64,000 nt of DNA from Allium sativum (taxonomy: Eukaryota; Streptophyta; Magnoliopsida; Asparagales; Amaryllidaceae). Location of the stretch: positions 162,389,579 through 162,453,578 of the forward strand of contig CM060926.1 in NCBI GenBank assembly GCA_030737875.1, written 5' to 3'. The notes under the pieces are model-generated. The model did not search any database and was not told where the DNA came from. It saw only the letters and a program-made list of their open reading frames with translations. The translations under genes were made by a program, and so were the position numbers. Below are positions 9,891 through 21,995 of this stretch, one piece after another (position 1 is the first letter of the stretch; each line of letters opens with the position of its first letter).

Positions 9891-12800
9891 AAGCGACGAG
9901 TACTTTGCTACTGGGCAGGCTCGGAAGAGATTGGAAGGAACTGGGTTTTCGACCATTTAAAATTAATTGAGACAACGCTGAATTCATTAATCAAAATAAA
10001 AGGTGAGTTAACTCTCACACTTTTCTGAAATACTATGATGTGTTAAATTCATATAGAAATATAATCCATCGTTGATGATAATAATTGGATGATTGCATGT
10101 CTTGGTTGATTGGTTGTTTAATGACTATCGACAAATTATATTTGTCGTATTGAATTATTTTGATTTAAATATTGTTTATATATTATTATCAAATAGTATT
10201 ATCTATGATATAGGGACGAGCAGGTTGGAGGGATCCTACCGGATTCCTCAAATACAGTGTATGTTGTTTATATTATTTAAATATGGAACTGTTTACCCCC
10301 AAGTGATATTGTATCCTGATTGGATATTGATGATTGATAAAATATTGAACGTTGAATTTAAATTCAATATTGATGTGATAATCAATAGACGATATTGATT
10401 TAGTAGTTGGCAGAAAATGATCTAAGACCCTGTTTTAAGACGTTAATTCGCCAACGGGCGAATCGACGTATTTAAAGTTATAAAATCTATTTTTATAACC
10501 AAAGTGAAGTTTTAAATTATATTAATAGGAGTTTTAAAATAAGCTGATATTTATAAGTCGATCTTTATGGAAATAAATGATATAATATTATGTATAATGT
10601 TTTAAATAAAATTTATAAGCGTAGAGATCGGAATTTAACCTACGGGTTAATGCTTTAAAATAACTATTTTTGAGTAAAACAGTTAAGCGATATTTTTAGA
10701 TTAATTATATAAATCTAAAAGGAATGATAACTTGAAATCAGTTTAACAAGTAATAATATTTAAGTTGACTATATCAATTGTTGGATTAGAATTGGTAATT
10801 AGACAAGTCGGTCGACGGTTAATATAATGAAATTGGTTCAACGAATATTTGTTTTAATGATATTTCTTAAATATCATTTGTCTTTTTATTTAACGAGGTT
10901 TAAAAATGATAATCATTAATATAGTTAGCCATTGTTTAAGGAAGTGATTAACTAATCTGTTTTAATCACTAATGAAGTAAACTATTTTTCTTGTAATGAT
11001 AGAATTAATTATTATTGAATTTGATAATAATTAAAGGAATTTACTTCCTAAATGGAAGAAGAAATCGAGTTTTGAAATGGAACTTAATTGTATTGTGATA
11101 AGAGCGATATTATATCAGTGATTATTAAATGGGTTTTGAAGTAAATATGATATTTTGAATAAGGATTACTTGATTAAGAAAAAGCGAGGAATTTAGAAAG
11201 AGATTTTCAATATATACGGGATACAAAATGGATTATCGTAAAGATTAAAATCCCAGTTTATAACGAAATTAAAACCCAGGCGATGGTTAAAAATAAGCTT
11301 TTACTAAAGGAATGGGATTAAGGGAAACGGTTATAAGCTGAAGGGAGATTTGTAAAAGTAAGAGATTAGGTAATAAATAAATCCAAGTCCGGTATTAGTA
11401 GATTTGTATAAAGACTTAGTAAATGGACTTTGGAAATAAGTCCAAGTGTTAATGAGTTAAAATATATTAAAAATATCTGAGGTGCCAATATACTTGACCA
11501 TATTGTCTTGAAATTCAAAGTTAAAGCACCAAACTATCAATGAAATATATTGGACCTTTTTGACGTGTTGTTTCGAAGAGACCGGGATGATAACTAAACC
11601 CAAAACCACTTCGAATAAACGTTATGTACAAAACTAACTTACAGGGAATAAAAATAAAGAAGTTGAAGGCCGTTGATTTTCATAAAGCAGAAGAACTACT
11701 TATAATCTTTGGTTAGCTCCCAGAGATACACTGTGGTTCTGTCGTGGTTGAAATCTACGGATTGCATGGACTTTTTTCGCTACTGATCCTTGCCGTGATT
11801 CCTATATAGGATGCGGTGGTGCCTTCGGTTCATCCTGTTCCTGAATGACTTGTATGGACGAATGTCTGATAGGGTATTCCTAACGAACCACGTACGGCTG
11901 ATCTCTTTAAGGTATTACGTCTGGTGGCTGAGGAATTCGTTTCTCTTAGCTTTTTATACCCATAATATTTTTAGAAAATCAATTAGTGGTTTGGCGGGCT
12001 TGACGATATGGCATTCAATGTAAATGATGGTGTGTTGTTCTAGAAGATAAACGTAGCCTCAAGCCTCAAAACTGGGAAATGACAGAAATCGGGCAGGCAG
12101 CATGGCTAGGTGGGTCATTGACACGACCCGAACTTCCCCGTGAAGGAAAGCCCGGATAGCGTTGAGTACAAGACAAAATAGGACGCATACAGAAGAACAT
12201 TTCATTGCTATTACAACAATTCCATCAGATACAAGAATATACAGAGTATAAATGAATAAATTACATTCGATAAATATCAGAGATTACAATAAATTACATA
12301 GCAGCGGAAAAATATACAAAATACAACTGAAAGTGATACACGGATACAGAGCTTTCCGAGCATCGTTCCAGCTGTTAATCAGGACCCTGTGAATATAAAT
12401 CTGCAAAACCAAAACTACTAGCTGCCCGTGTGGAAAATAGGGGCATCCAGAGTTTAGGTTAAAACAATAAACTCCAGGTCAGTCATGTGACTGGTGTGAG
12501 AACTAAAACGGTTATTAATATTGGTTTTAAAGTTTGGTAAATCAAGGGACCACGCCGTATAACACGGAACGGGTTTCCTCCCAAGAATACCAGTGCATAG
12601 AACAAACAACGCAATGCTAAATAAAGAAAAATGAAGCTGTTATAAGACCCAGGTCCCATCACACAATGCAACGCAAGCCGGAGGATAGGGTTTTTACCTT
12701 ATAACAGCCAAAGCATGCTTGATACGTTTAAAACACATTATTTTGATATTATAAGAAGTGTATAGTGTCAAAACATTTCAATCATAAATATAAATCATAG

Positions 12801-13966
12801 ACGGCATGAGTGCCCCATCCCACTATGTCGCCATACTAGGCTCTACAAATAAAGCTGAAATACACGTATTGGAAATTGGATTCCGTCATGAGTCGAGGCA
12901 AGGGGCAAGCTCCTCTCCGCGTTCGAGACACTCTAGCAATGCCTCAGGACCCCACTCTGATCCTTTGGAACCTCCAAGGCCGGTCCTCTCTTACTTTTGA
13001 GGATTAGTTATTCCTGAACACACGTTTCCCGGTCCTTACAGACCTATATCCGAGGCGCCTCGTATCCAACAACCACACAGGTGAAAAGTATATAAATGTC
13101 AGGGCTGGTAGGTCACTGACACCACCCTAGCTAGAAAGAAACGTCGTGCACTCCTTGGGTCCGTATCCCGTTTTTGACTCATACCGAGGTGTGAGGCTCG
13201 CGAATTCACGTTATACACAAAGCTACGCCACACAGGCCGTGCTTTGATCATCAACCACAAGACTTTGCTTTTCAACAGAAGCCTTGATCAACTGCCACTT
13301 ACGCATGCCACACTGGCAATTCATTCCATGCGACTGATGTCCATCGATATACAACCTCTGAGCTCGTACGTCTCAGAGAAGGGCGTTAAGCAAGAGAATA
13401 AATTCTCCGCCGCCAAACAGATGTATATTTAATAGAGATCAATCAACACAGAATAAAATCCAATGTCAGACACACAATCCATTTACAAGTTCGTTCTGGG
13501 TCTGAACGAAACCGGAGGCACTTTCCTCGCATATCCATCCATCTCCAAGTACGTCTGGACGATCACCAACTGATTCCCTCATCCTGGGTGTACAGCCCAA
13601 TCAAGATCATCAGTAATCACCCAAACGATGTGAAGACTTCCGGTCTTCAACCACCGTCTTCATCTTCGACATCTCGTCGAATCGGTTATTCAGAATGGGT
13701 ATAAACCCGGCCTTTCTGAATAACCCACGTATATAATAAACGAATGTTACACAAACACAACAAACGCCTCATTCCAATTCAGAATATTCTTTTATTCACA
13801 AAATCACATTCTTATGGAAAGGTTCCCATTAATTTTATCAAAGATAAATTCTTCTAAATTTATTCTTTAATCTTCCTTTGGATATCATCTCAAACTAGTC
13901 GGGATTAACGAACCACACCGAAGTAATTATTTAGTTTATTTCCCAATCCCAACCTATATATCCCAT

Positions 13967-14170
13967 GGAGCAAAACTGGTGATACTCCATATCTAACACC
14001 ACGGTGTTATCGGTAAAATTAATTACCATTTCACGTTCAAATCTAATTAAAGATTTAACTATCGCTTTGGAGCAAAACTGGTGGTACTCCATTCTCGATC
14101 ACCTTTCAGATTTGATAATTTAAATTATCAATTCACATTTTAATCTAATTAAAGATTCATTAAAACTCCA
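13967..14170. repeat. Two-unit tandem repeat with GGAGCAAAACTGGTG
   Basis: GGAGCAAAACTGGTGATACT at 13967 and its near copy at 14069 are 102 bases apart. Both are followed by AATCTAATTAAAGATT. The core has a GGAG...CTCC inverted arrangement. Confidence 0.7.
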
Positions 14171-15060
14171 CTTAGTTTTAATCTCTTCTTAAAAATCAAT
14201 ATCCTGTCTTTAACTGGGTTAAAGAACCAATGTCATCTAAAACACGATTCACGATAAACCCAAATCACATTTGATATTAAATACAAGGCTCTGAATAGAA
14301 AATATATCGACTTATATTCAATACCAAATTCTGAAACCAACAAATATCGTATTGGAAATAACGATATAAAATATATCTTTCAAATTCCCATAACAATATC
14401 TGTATAGTCACGAAATCCAACATTGAAATATCCCGAAGATAATTTCGATTCAGCTCCAGTCCAATCCACGTATTGGAAATTATCGATTATTTTCAAAATC
14501 ACTTTCAAATTCAATTTATTTATTTTAAAAATAAATTGATTTCAATTCTAGTTCAAAACTAGTTCATTTCGATAAAAATCTATTTTTATCTTTTCAAATG
14601 TGGAATTTTCCAGCCCGAATCTTTCCAATTCACATATTATAATTTTACACAAATTATAGATATTTTTAATAATTTTATCAAGGCCCGTACAGTCGATTTC
14701 CAACAACGGCCATCGAACTGCACTTACAACGACCTTTTTCGAATTTGATTTGGACATAATTCCAAATCCAACCGTTAGATTTCAAATTTCTAATATTCAT
14801 TGGAAAGCTCTTTTCGATACGAACCCAACGGTTCCGGTTTTAGGAGAATCCGACGGTCGGATCTCCCGCAATGTCCGTTTGAAATAAATGGTCGAAATTC
14901 ACGAACTGCCGCGGCGCGGCGCGTTCTATTCAGGCCATTATATATATAATATATATATATTATATATATTTCGTCGATTTCCTTTTTAAAACGTATTTTA
15001 TAAATCGTTTTAAATTCGTTTTCAAAACCATTTCAACACTATATTCAATTTCAAATCGAT

Positions 15061-15480
15061 TTGATTTCAATTCAATTCGAGTTCATTTCAATTCAAATTC
15101 AAATTCGTTTCAATTCAATTCAAATTCAAATTCGTTTCAATTCAATTCAAATTCAAATTCGTTTCAATTCAATTCAAATTCAAATTCGTTTCAATTCAAT
15201 TCAAATTCAAATTCGTTTCAATTCAATTCAAATTCAAATTCGTTTCAATTCAATTCAAATTCGTTTCAATTCAATTCAAATTCAAATTCGTTTCAATTCA
15301 AATTCAAATTCGTTTCAATTCAATTCAAATTCACTTTCTATTCAATTCAAATTCAAATTCGTTTCAATTCAATTCAAATTCAAATTCACTTTCTATTCAA
15401 TTCAAATTCAAATTCACTTTCTATTCAATTCGAATCGAATTCATTTTCTATTCGATTCGAATTCATTTCAAATTGATTCA
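15061..15480. repeat. 27-base TTCAA-rich tandem array
   Basis: Units of about 27 bases (CAATTCAATTCAAATTCAAA then TTCGTTT) repeat, with shortened and ACTTTCTA variants towards the right. Because 27 is divisible by three, the array leaves a 149-codon open frame of repeated Q, I, R, F, N and S. That frame is an artefact of the repeat. Confidence 0.9.
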
Positions 15481-15659
15481 ATAGAATTTCAATTTCAATT
15501 TTTAATCTAATTCAATTTGAATTTCATTTCAAAATATTTAATTTTGAAATCACTTTTCAATATTCATTATAAAACGAATAAAATCGATATAAATATCGTT
15601 CGCGTCAAAATAACGCATCTCTAATCAACACGGATTTATATTTCAATAATTCGTTATTC

Positions 15660-16410
15660 TATTCAACAAATGAATATTTTTTCTATTCAACACATGAATC
15701 TATATTTCTTTCAACACACGACTAATCTCAACACATGAATACTGTCAACACATCACTTTTGTTGTTATGTAAAATATTTTATAAAACTATGGTATCTATC
15801 GTTTGATTTTAATTAGACTTCTACTAGGAAGTAGTTCTAATTTTAAATATGATAAAGATGTGAATTTCATTGTATAAAATATTTCACTCAACACATGAAT
15901 ATTTTCAACACATGATCATCGTCAACACCTGGCTATTTTTATATTCAACACATGAATTTTCTTTTATAATATTCATTATTTTCCCGATTGGAATGAGGCC
16001 CAATCAATCACCATATAACGTTAATTATATGGATTCCATACAACACATGTATATAATAGCATTAATAAACAATCAACCATCAACCAAAGTGCACTACACT
16101 GTATAAGCATCAAATATAGATATCTGATGCTTATAACAGTCTGTCAATCGACCGATCGACATATTTAATCAATCAGGATGAGTGAACATCAAATTTCATC
16201 CCAACACCCGTGTGGGGTTTCAAACAATCAAATACAGATTTTATTTGTGCAGCTGGGCGATGTGTAAAATTTATCGACCCAATCAATGTCAGTCAAATCA
16301 GTGTACATAAACAAACCGTCCGGTTTGTAAATGAATATTTTATTTATTCACTTTCACGTTAAAATTTATATTTTTAACGATAAAATATTCTATTTCAACA
16401 CATGAGTTTC
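15660..16410. repeat. Cluster of TCAACACATGA motifs
   Basis: CAACACATGA or a one-base variant recurs around ten times between 15663 and 16400 at irregular spacing, separated by short AT-rich DNA. The spacing is too loose for a plain satellite. Confidence 0.65.
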
Positions 16411-16839
16411 TATTCATTTCATTTACACAATAAAAGTGATATTTTTATTTTTCTAACATTTTTTTAGAAAATTTCGGCGGCATAACGGCACGATACTAGA
16501 AACGGGACAAGGCCTAGCCTTATCCCCGGTCTAGTGAAGGCCCACGCCATTCACACATCAATCAAATCAATTTCATTTCACCAAACAATTTCCATTCAAT
16601 CAAATATTCTAACTAACCACTCAACCAAACAATTTAACAAACAAGTCATCCATGGTCTGTGGATGACGGGTGTCGGGTGCTACTAAGCACCGTCTACATC
16701 CTAGTATATATATATAACTAGAAAAAAAAGAATTTAGAGTGAGAAGTTCTCACCGAAAGCTATCCAACTTCACGACACTTCTTTTATAGAAATCTTCTTC
16801 ATCCTCGCCTTTTTATCATCTTCGTTTGCCCGTAGTCAC

Positions 16840-17480
16840 TACATATATAAAAATCACACATTTTTATATTTCGATGTCTTTAAAATAAAAATCACATTTT
16901 TATTTATTACTTTCAATTTAAAAATCATATTTTTATAATCACTTCATATATTTAAAAATCGAATTTTCCACAACGCTACTGTATGGATAAAAATTATATT
17001 TTTATCTCGCTATTCTTCATATAAAGATCTCGCCTTTTCAAAAATATAGATTTCGCCTTTTCTAAAATAAAGATTTCGCCTTTATAAAAATCATCACTTG
17101 ACTTCAACGTATCTAAAATAAAAATCAGATTTTTATTTTGCTACATATACAAAGATGATATTTTTACATTCTATATCTCATAAAGATTATATTTTTAATA
17201 CTTTAAAAATATAAAGATCATATTTTTAATTCTTTAAAAATATAAAAATCATATTTTTAATATTTCTATATAGTAAAGACTATATTTTTAATTCTTTAAA
17301 ATATAAAAACTATATTTTTAATTCTTTAAAAATATAAAAACTATATTTTTATTACTTTAAAAATATAAAGATCGTATCTTTATTACTTTAAAAATATAAA
17401 AATCATATTCTTATACTTCTACAATATGAAAGATTATATTTTAATTCTTTATCGAATAAAAATTCTATCTCTTCATCAAA
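16840..17480. repeat. AT-rich array of self-complementary AAAATCATATTTTT units
   Basis: Imperfect units such as TTTAAAAATATAAAAATCAT followed by ATTTTTAATTC recur about every 30-40 bases. Each contains A-run and T-run halves that can pair, giving many potential small hairpins. Confidence 0.7.
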
Positions 17481-17609
17481 TAAAAATCCTTACTTTTATC
17501 AAATAAAAAAAAAACCAAACCTTTTCATTGCCATTTATATGCTAATTCCTATATAATAAATCCGAGTATTTAAAATAAATTAAAATAAATAATAAAAAAC
17601 TTACTTTTT

Positions 17610-17935
17610 ACTGTTGGAGAGAGGGGGGTCCACGTGGCTGAGAGGTGGTCGGAGGAGGGAGTTCGTCGGAGCGGTGGGGTGGCGGTAAAAAGGGGCGCGC
17701 TGGTTCGATCGCAGGGGAGGGTTAGGGTTCGATGTGGGTTCGGCGGTTTCTTGGGGGGCTTCGACGAGGAGGGACGAAGGAGGGGAGGGCCTCGCGAGAG
17801 GGAGGGAGCGCCGGCGGGAGGGGCGCGCGACGGTGATTGGGGGCGGGGAGGCTGGCCGTCGGCGTTCGTTTGGGTTCCCTTTTTTTTATTCTGTGAAATG
17901 AAATCGGAAAAATAAAAGGGGGGGGGGGCAGAGTA
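17610..17935. other. GC-rich island inside the family 3 LTR
   Basis: This island of about 320 bases is strongly G-rich on the plus strand, in otherwise AT-rich DNA. It gives a 93-codon open frame at 17634-17915 (MAERWSEEGV...) rich in G and R, with no recognised domain. In family 2 the equivalent position, the transcribed leader after the TATA box, is also GC-rich, so leader sequence is the simplest reading. Not annotated as a gene. Confidence 0.5.
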
Positions 17936-20159
17936 TAAAGGAGGAAGGGTAAGGAGGATATATATATATTTTTTTTTTTAATTATTTAATTATTAAAAAG
18001 TTGACTTTCACATACGACCTCTAAACGAGGTCCACCGCCTGTCGTCCATAGCGTTTTACCCCCATTCCGAACACAATGGGATATGTATCGCAAGCTGATT
18101 TGATCGTTTCGATTAGTTTCCGTTTAATTTACATTTAAATCACTGTATTGAACTTTAAACGTACATTTCAAATTACCGGGGTCGCATACTAACTAGAAAA
18201 ATTGCAGAAAAATATTTTCTAGCTTCGTATTGACGATACGGTCCTAACAAAACTAGTTTCGTCGAATTCTGAGGCCGTTGGGAAAATGGCCAATTTCCAG
18301 TCGATTAAAATCAACTGAAACTGGTCAAACGCGTTTTCCTTTGCCACGCTCACATATTGATTCGAAAAATTATGAAATTTGAAACCTAGCAATAATTTGA
18401 CATCACGGACCCAACAAAAGTGGTTTCGTCGAAATCTGAGGTCGTTTGCAAAATGTCCATTTTTAAGGGCCTGAATTCCATAGCGACTATTCAGAATTTT
18501 CAACTGGACATATCTTTTGATTCCCGCTACGAAATTTCGATTGGTCGGATTCGTTGGAAAGATATCATCAATTAGATCCTAATGTTTTTGGTTTCACTAA
18601 AATCTGGATTGTTTTGCACCCGGTACATTCAATTGAAGTTTGAAATCGAATTATCGAACTACCGCGCCATTTTCAATTCTATTTATAATTATATATATAA
18701 ATATTTATATTCAAACGACGACGCGTATAATATATACGTCGAATTCTATTCAAAATAAATTTCTCGTCGATATTATTTAAAATAATTCATTTTAAATGTT
18801 CAAAATTGGCTAAAATCGCCAAAATAAAAATTTTAAACTGGCCCAGATTTTCGGGTTATTACAGTCATACCCAAGCTGGGTGTATTATCACCAATCTAGA
18901 GAAATTCCTTATTTGTTCTTCTTTCGGTTCTGTATCTCCGTGGATAGATGGTGGGCCCTTAAAAACAACGGGTGATAATATATTCGCTACACTCAAGTTA
19001 AATGAGTGGGCGGTCATGTGTGGCCGGGTTGCAAGACGTTCTTGTTGAACCCGGTGTATCCCCTCTAGAATACGCTGATTGGAAGATAATCCCATACCTT
19101 GTCTGTTGGAATCCATTCTCTAATAAGAGCCCCACGGTTTTTGATTTTATAATAAATATGTAGAGTGTGAGATGCAAGCGTTCTGCTAGATGGTTATTGA
19201 TTTGTGGTATAATAGACACTATTATAATATCATTGGATTTTTGATATATCAAAAATGTTTTGGGTCATAGTAAGGTAAAAACCGTCCATGTTTATGTGTG
19301 GTCTGGTCTTCCTATTATCCTTTCTTTCAAAAAATATTTCTGGTTGTTTTTTATGAATTTACCACTGAAAGTATTCCAGACTGATCCGGGTGAATTTTGC
19401 TTTGCTTCAAATATGCTCGGGTCTGACCGAGTATATTTAAAGGTTAGGTTTCGCTGGAGTTTTCAAGAGCTGGAAGCAGGAGGCTTCACCGTTATTTATT
19501 TAGAGTCTATTTCCTCTATGTCTGATATATGATGTGCTTTGATAATTGGTATGTATACACAGTTTCTTTTTTGTATAAAAGGATTTGATATATTACATTT
19601 TATTCGTTCCGCTGTGAGATTCTGTTCTGATGTTCTTCTTATTCTTATATTCTAAAATTTCTTTCTTTCTACTTCTAATCCTATAATTTCTGTCTATTAA
19701 AGATTCATAATTTCGTGCAATTTGGGTTGGACGTGGGTTGTAATTCGTCAGATCAAAGGGTACGAATTTACGGGCCTTTACAAGCATTTTGATGACATTC
19801 ATTACACGATCTCTGCAGTCAGCAAAGAAGAAAATAACAATCTAAAGGGAACTCTTACCAAAGAAAATGAAGAATGGAATGCCTTAAAGGTTGATTATAT
19901 CTTTGGAGAAGAAGGATGGGTAGAAGTTACAAGAAACATTTAAATCTATGATTGGATATAGTTTTGTTGGTATGTCTAATCTGAATTTGAATTGATTGTG
20001 TACGAAAATTTAAAATGGCATGTAAAAACATGTTTTGAATTGGTTGTATAAATTGATTTAAATTTATTTCTTGGTTAATTGTTAAAATTATTCTAGTTTA
20101 ATCTTGATCCTGATCATGCTTATATCTAAATATTGTTTGTTTAAGTAGTATCATAGTTT

Positions 20160-20340
20160 AAGGGGGAGTGTTAGAGTTATTCTTTTCCAGGTTAAGTCTT
20201 ATATTAGTTAAGGAGGAGTATTATCGATTAAACATTAGTATATAGTTTTTGTTAATGACAATGAGGGAGAATTATAAAATAAGGCTTAAATTAAGGGGGA
20301 GTTAGTAGTTTTAGAAGGAGTTGTTGGAATTAGGGGGAGT
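20160..20340 (+). promoter_or_regulatory. Array of polypurine tracts before the copia 3' LTR
   Basis: AAGGGGGAG (20160), AAGGAGGAG (20210), ATGAGGGAGAA (20260), TTAAGGGGGAG (20292) and TTAGGGGGAG (20330) lie within 180 bases. Each resembles the RNase H-resistant tract that primes plus-strand DNA. The last one directly precedes TGATTTAAGAATC, the most likely LTR start. Multiple polypurine tracts are a known Sirevirus trait. Confidence 0.65.
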
Positions 20341-20897
20341 GATTTAAGAATCAAGGTATCAGGTAAGTGTATTTTATAAACTAAGGCTATCATCATCAAA
20401 AAGCTAGGGAGATTTTTATGGACTGAGATGATGGTGATGATAGTTTGGGTGACAACAACCTTGTTTTAATTATTATTATAAAATATATACTAAAACTATT
20501 GTATAGATATATGTATATATTATATTATATTATATAAATGTAGGATGCATATGTAGGTATCTTATGTAGGTATTGATTTTGAAGACTGTACGGTTTAAAT
20601 ATTCAGGAGTATAGATTACAAAAAAGAAGAGTTCATGATTAAATACTCATGAGTAACAAGAGTTCAAGAAATCAAGATAAGTAATAGAGTCTAGAATTTT
20701 TGTTAAAACTCGGTAATGGCACTAACATCTTTATTATAATTCTCTTAGCAATTCTATTTTATAATATTTCAAAAAAATCTTCTATTCTCATTTGATTTCA
20801 AAATTACTTCCTTTATATATATGTATTTACGTATATAACTCCTAATTATTTAAATTAAATTATTGAATTTTAATCTAACTCCTGATTTAAATATTTC

Positions 20898-20934
<37 letters not shown>

Positions 20935-21995
20935 TATATGACTTTTAATATTCTTATATTCATATTTATAGTTTTTATATCTTAAGTTTAAACTTTCTCA
21001 TATTTATATTTATAGTTTTATATTAAGTTTTGATATCATTTTTATAGATTATAAATATATGTTTTTTATTTATATTCTTACTTTATTATACTACTTTAAT
21101 ATACAGGAAAATAGTTTGTTTAAACTTCAGAATTATCTTTATTTATTTAAACATCATTTACATTGTTTTCAAAATTTTAAATTTCAAAAATATAAAGGGC
21201 ATTTCGACATGTACTACCCTTGTGTCGACATCATAGCCATTATTTTCAAAAAATTCAAATTTCAAAAGAAGTGTCTATTTGTATAAACTTTTCCTGAAGA
21301 GACCTGACTGTTAATTCCCTATAAATTCGAAAATTTTAACTACTTTCGTTATATTCTACTCTTTTTCTCCTCTCCATATATACTCTTAATTTTCAAGTTT
21401 CCGTTATCAAACTCAGCCGAAATTCAAAGAGAATCAAACCAGATCATCTCTAGTTTAATTCTCTACCACTCTTTCTCAAAGATTCAAGTGTTATTCGAAG
21501 TTATAGGAGTAATTATAATCAAAGATCAAAAGATCAAAGTCCAAACGAGTCTTTCTTCCAAATTGATACTGGAAAGGTGTGGTTGTAGTTTGTTCAAACC
21601 AACTGGGTGCAGTTGTATCCCATAAATCAATTAGGTGATCTTGTAACCTAGTTAAATCAAGAGAGCGCTTTGTGCTCAAAAGCAGTTGGGAGTTAACCTT
21701 GTGGCCCTTGAAATCGAGGAATGTATTTATTTGAAAAGAAATATACACAACCCATAGTTATGTAGGAATGGATGTAAGGTAACTCTGAACCAGTATAAAA
21801 TCCCGGTGTGTTCTTTACTGTTTCTACTTATTTTTGCATCTGTATCTGATTCCGTGTTTGATTCATATCTATGATTTGCATTTGATTTTGTAAAATTCAA
21901 AAAGATTCAAAAAGTTCATAAATTCCATTAAATATTATTCACCCTTCATCTAGTGTTAAGTTAGCCTTAAGACCCGTAATCCGCATTTTCCAACA
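20340..21995 (+). repeat. Copia 3' LTR
   Basis: Direct repeat of 2551-4110 from 20427 onwards, ending TTTTCCAACA at 21995. The start is placed at 20340 after the last polypurine tract; sequence between 20340 and 20426 has only weak counterparts in the left LTR, which is cut there by the gypsy insertion. The TATA region is degenerate near 21318 (CCCTATAAATTC). Confidence 0.7.

Larger units (their letters stand above)
12119..18863 (-). mobile_element. Family 3 solo LTR of about 6.7 kb
   Basis: The left edge is TGACACGACCCG and the right edge GGGTTATTACA, with exact GTCAT duplications at 12114-12118 and 18864-18868. The family 2 sequence joins cleanly once the insert and one GTCAT are removed, as the reversed copy near 59880 confirms. 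No second internal LTR edge, primer site, polypurine tract or gag/pol motif was seen, so it reads as one LTR. Minus orientation is inferred because its reverse complement starts TGTAATAACCCG, like family 1. It contains several tandem arrays listed separately. A decayed whole element without detectable LTR pairs is the alternative. Confidence 0.72.
7421..19782 (+). mobile_element. Family 2 solo LTR, split by family 3
   Basis: Flanked by the exact 5-base duplication AGCAT (7416-7420 and 19783-19787). The 5' edge is TTTAACATCCC (first G of TG mutated) and the 3' edge is CGGGCCTTTACA. Without the nested family 3 LTR it is about 5.6 kb. A reversed second copy from 58964 matches it: for example 19261-19330 against the reverse of 59440-59510, and 12031-12110 against the reverse of 59895-59970. 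No gag, pol, primer site or polypurine tract is present, so it is read as a solo LTR left after LTR-LTR recombination. A TATA box is at 8543. Confidence 0.82.
7280..19943 (+). pseudogene. Env-like frame 2, split by the family 2 LTR
   Basis: The frame opens MASPIHNFSENLEETPNLFK, breaks near 7370, and in a later register reads KNKEKH up to the insertion point at 7420. With the insertion and one copy of the AGCAT duplication removed, it continues in the same register as FDDIHYTISAVSKEENNN and runs to a stop at 19943. The 3' part is rich in K, E and N and looks like a coiled coil. The continuity across the duplication is strong evidence that the LTR landed inside this frame. The role of the protein is unknown; position and start (MAS-) suggest a relative of frame 1. 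Confidence 0.55.
2515..21995 (+). mobile_element. Sirevirus-like Ty1/copia element, pol-less and interrupted
   Basis: Direct repeats of about 1.6 kb at 2515-4110 and about 20340-21995 frame an interior with a copia primer site, a decayed copia gag, two env-like frames and a series of polypurine tracts. Without the nested insertion (7421-19787) the element is about 7.1 kb. No protease, integrase, reverse transcriptase or RNase H motif was found, so it is a non-autonomous or decayed derivative. The gag style (DSNSSSSDEE after the zinc knuckle), the extra 3' frames and the repeated polypurine tracts point to the Sirevirus (SIRE/Maximus) lineage. The 5' end appears cut by the gypsy insertion, which would explain why no 5-base target duplication was found around the pair of LTRs. 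Confidence 0.8.

Noticed and set aside
15061..15510. 149-codon open frame on the plus strand
   Set aside because: It is wholly made by a 27-base tandem repeat inside an LTR; codon content just mirrors the repeat.
17634..17915. 93-codon GC-rich frame as a gene
   Set aside because: Composition alone keeps it open and it lies within an LTR leader zone; no domain recognised.
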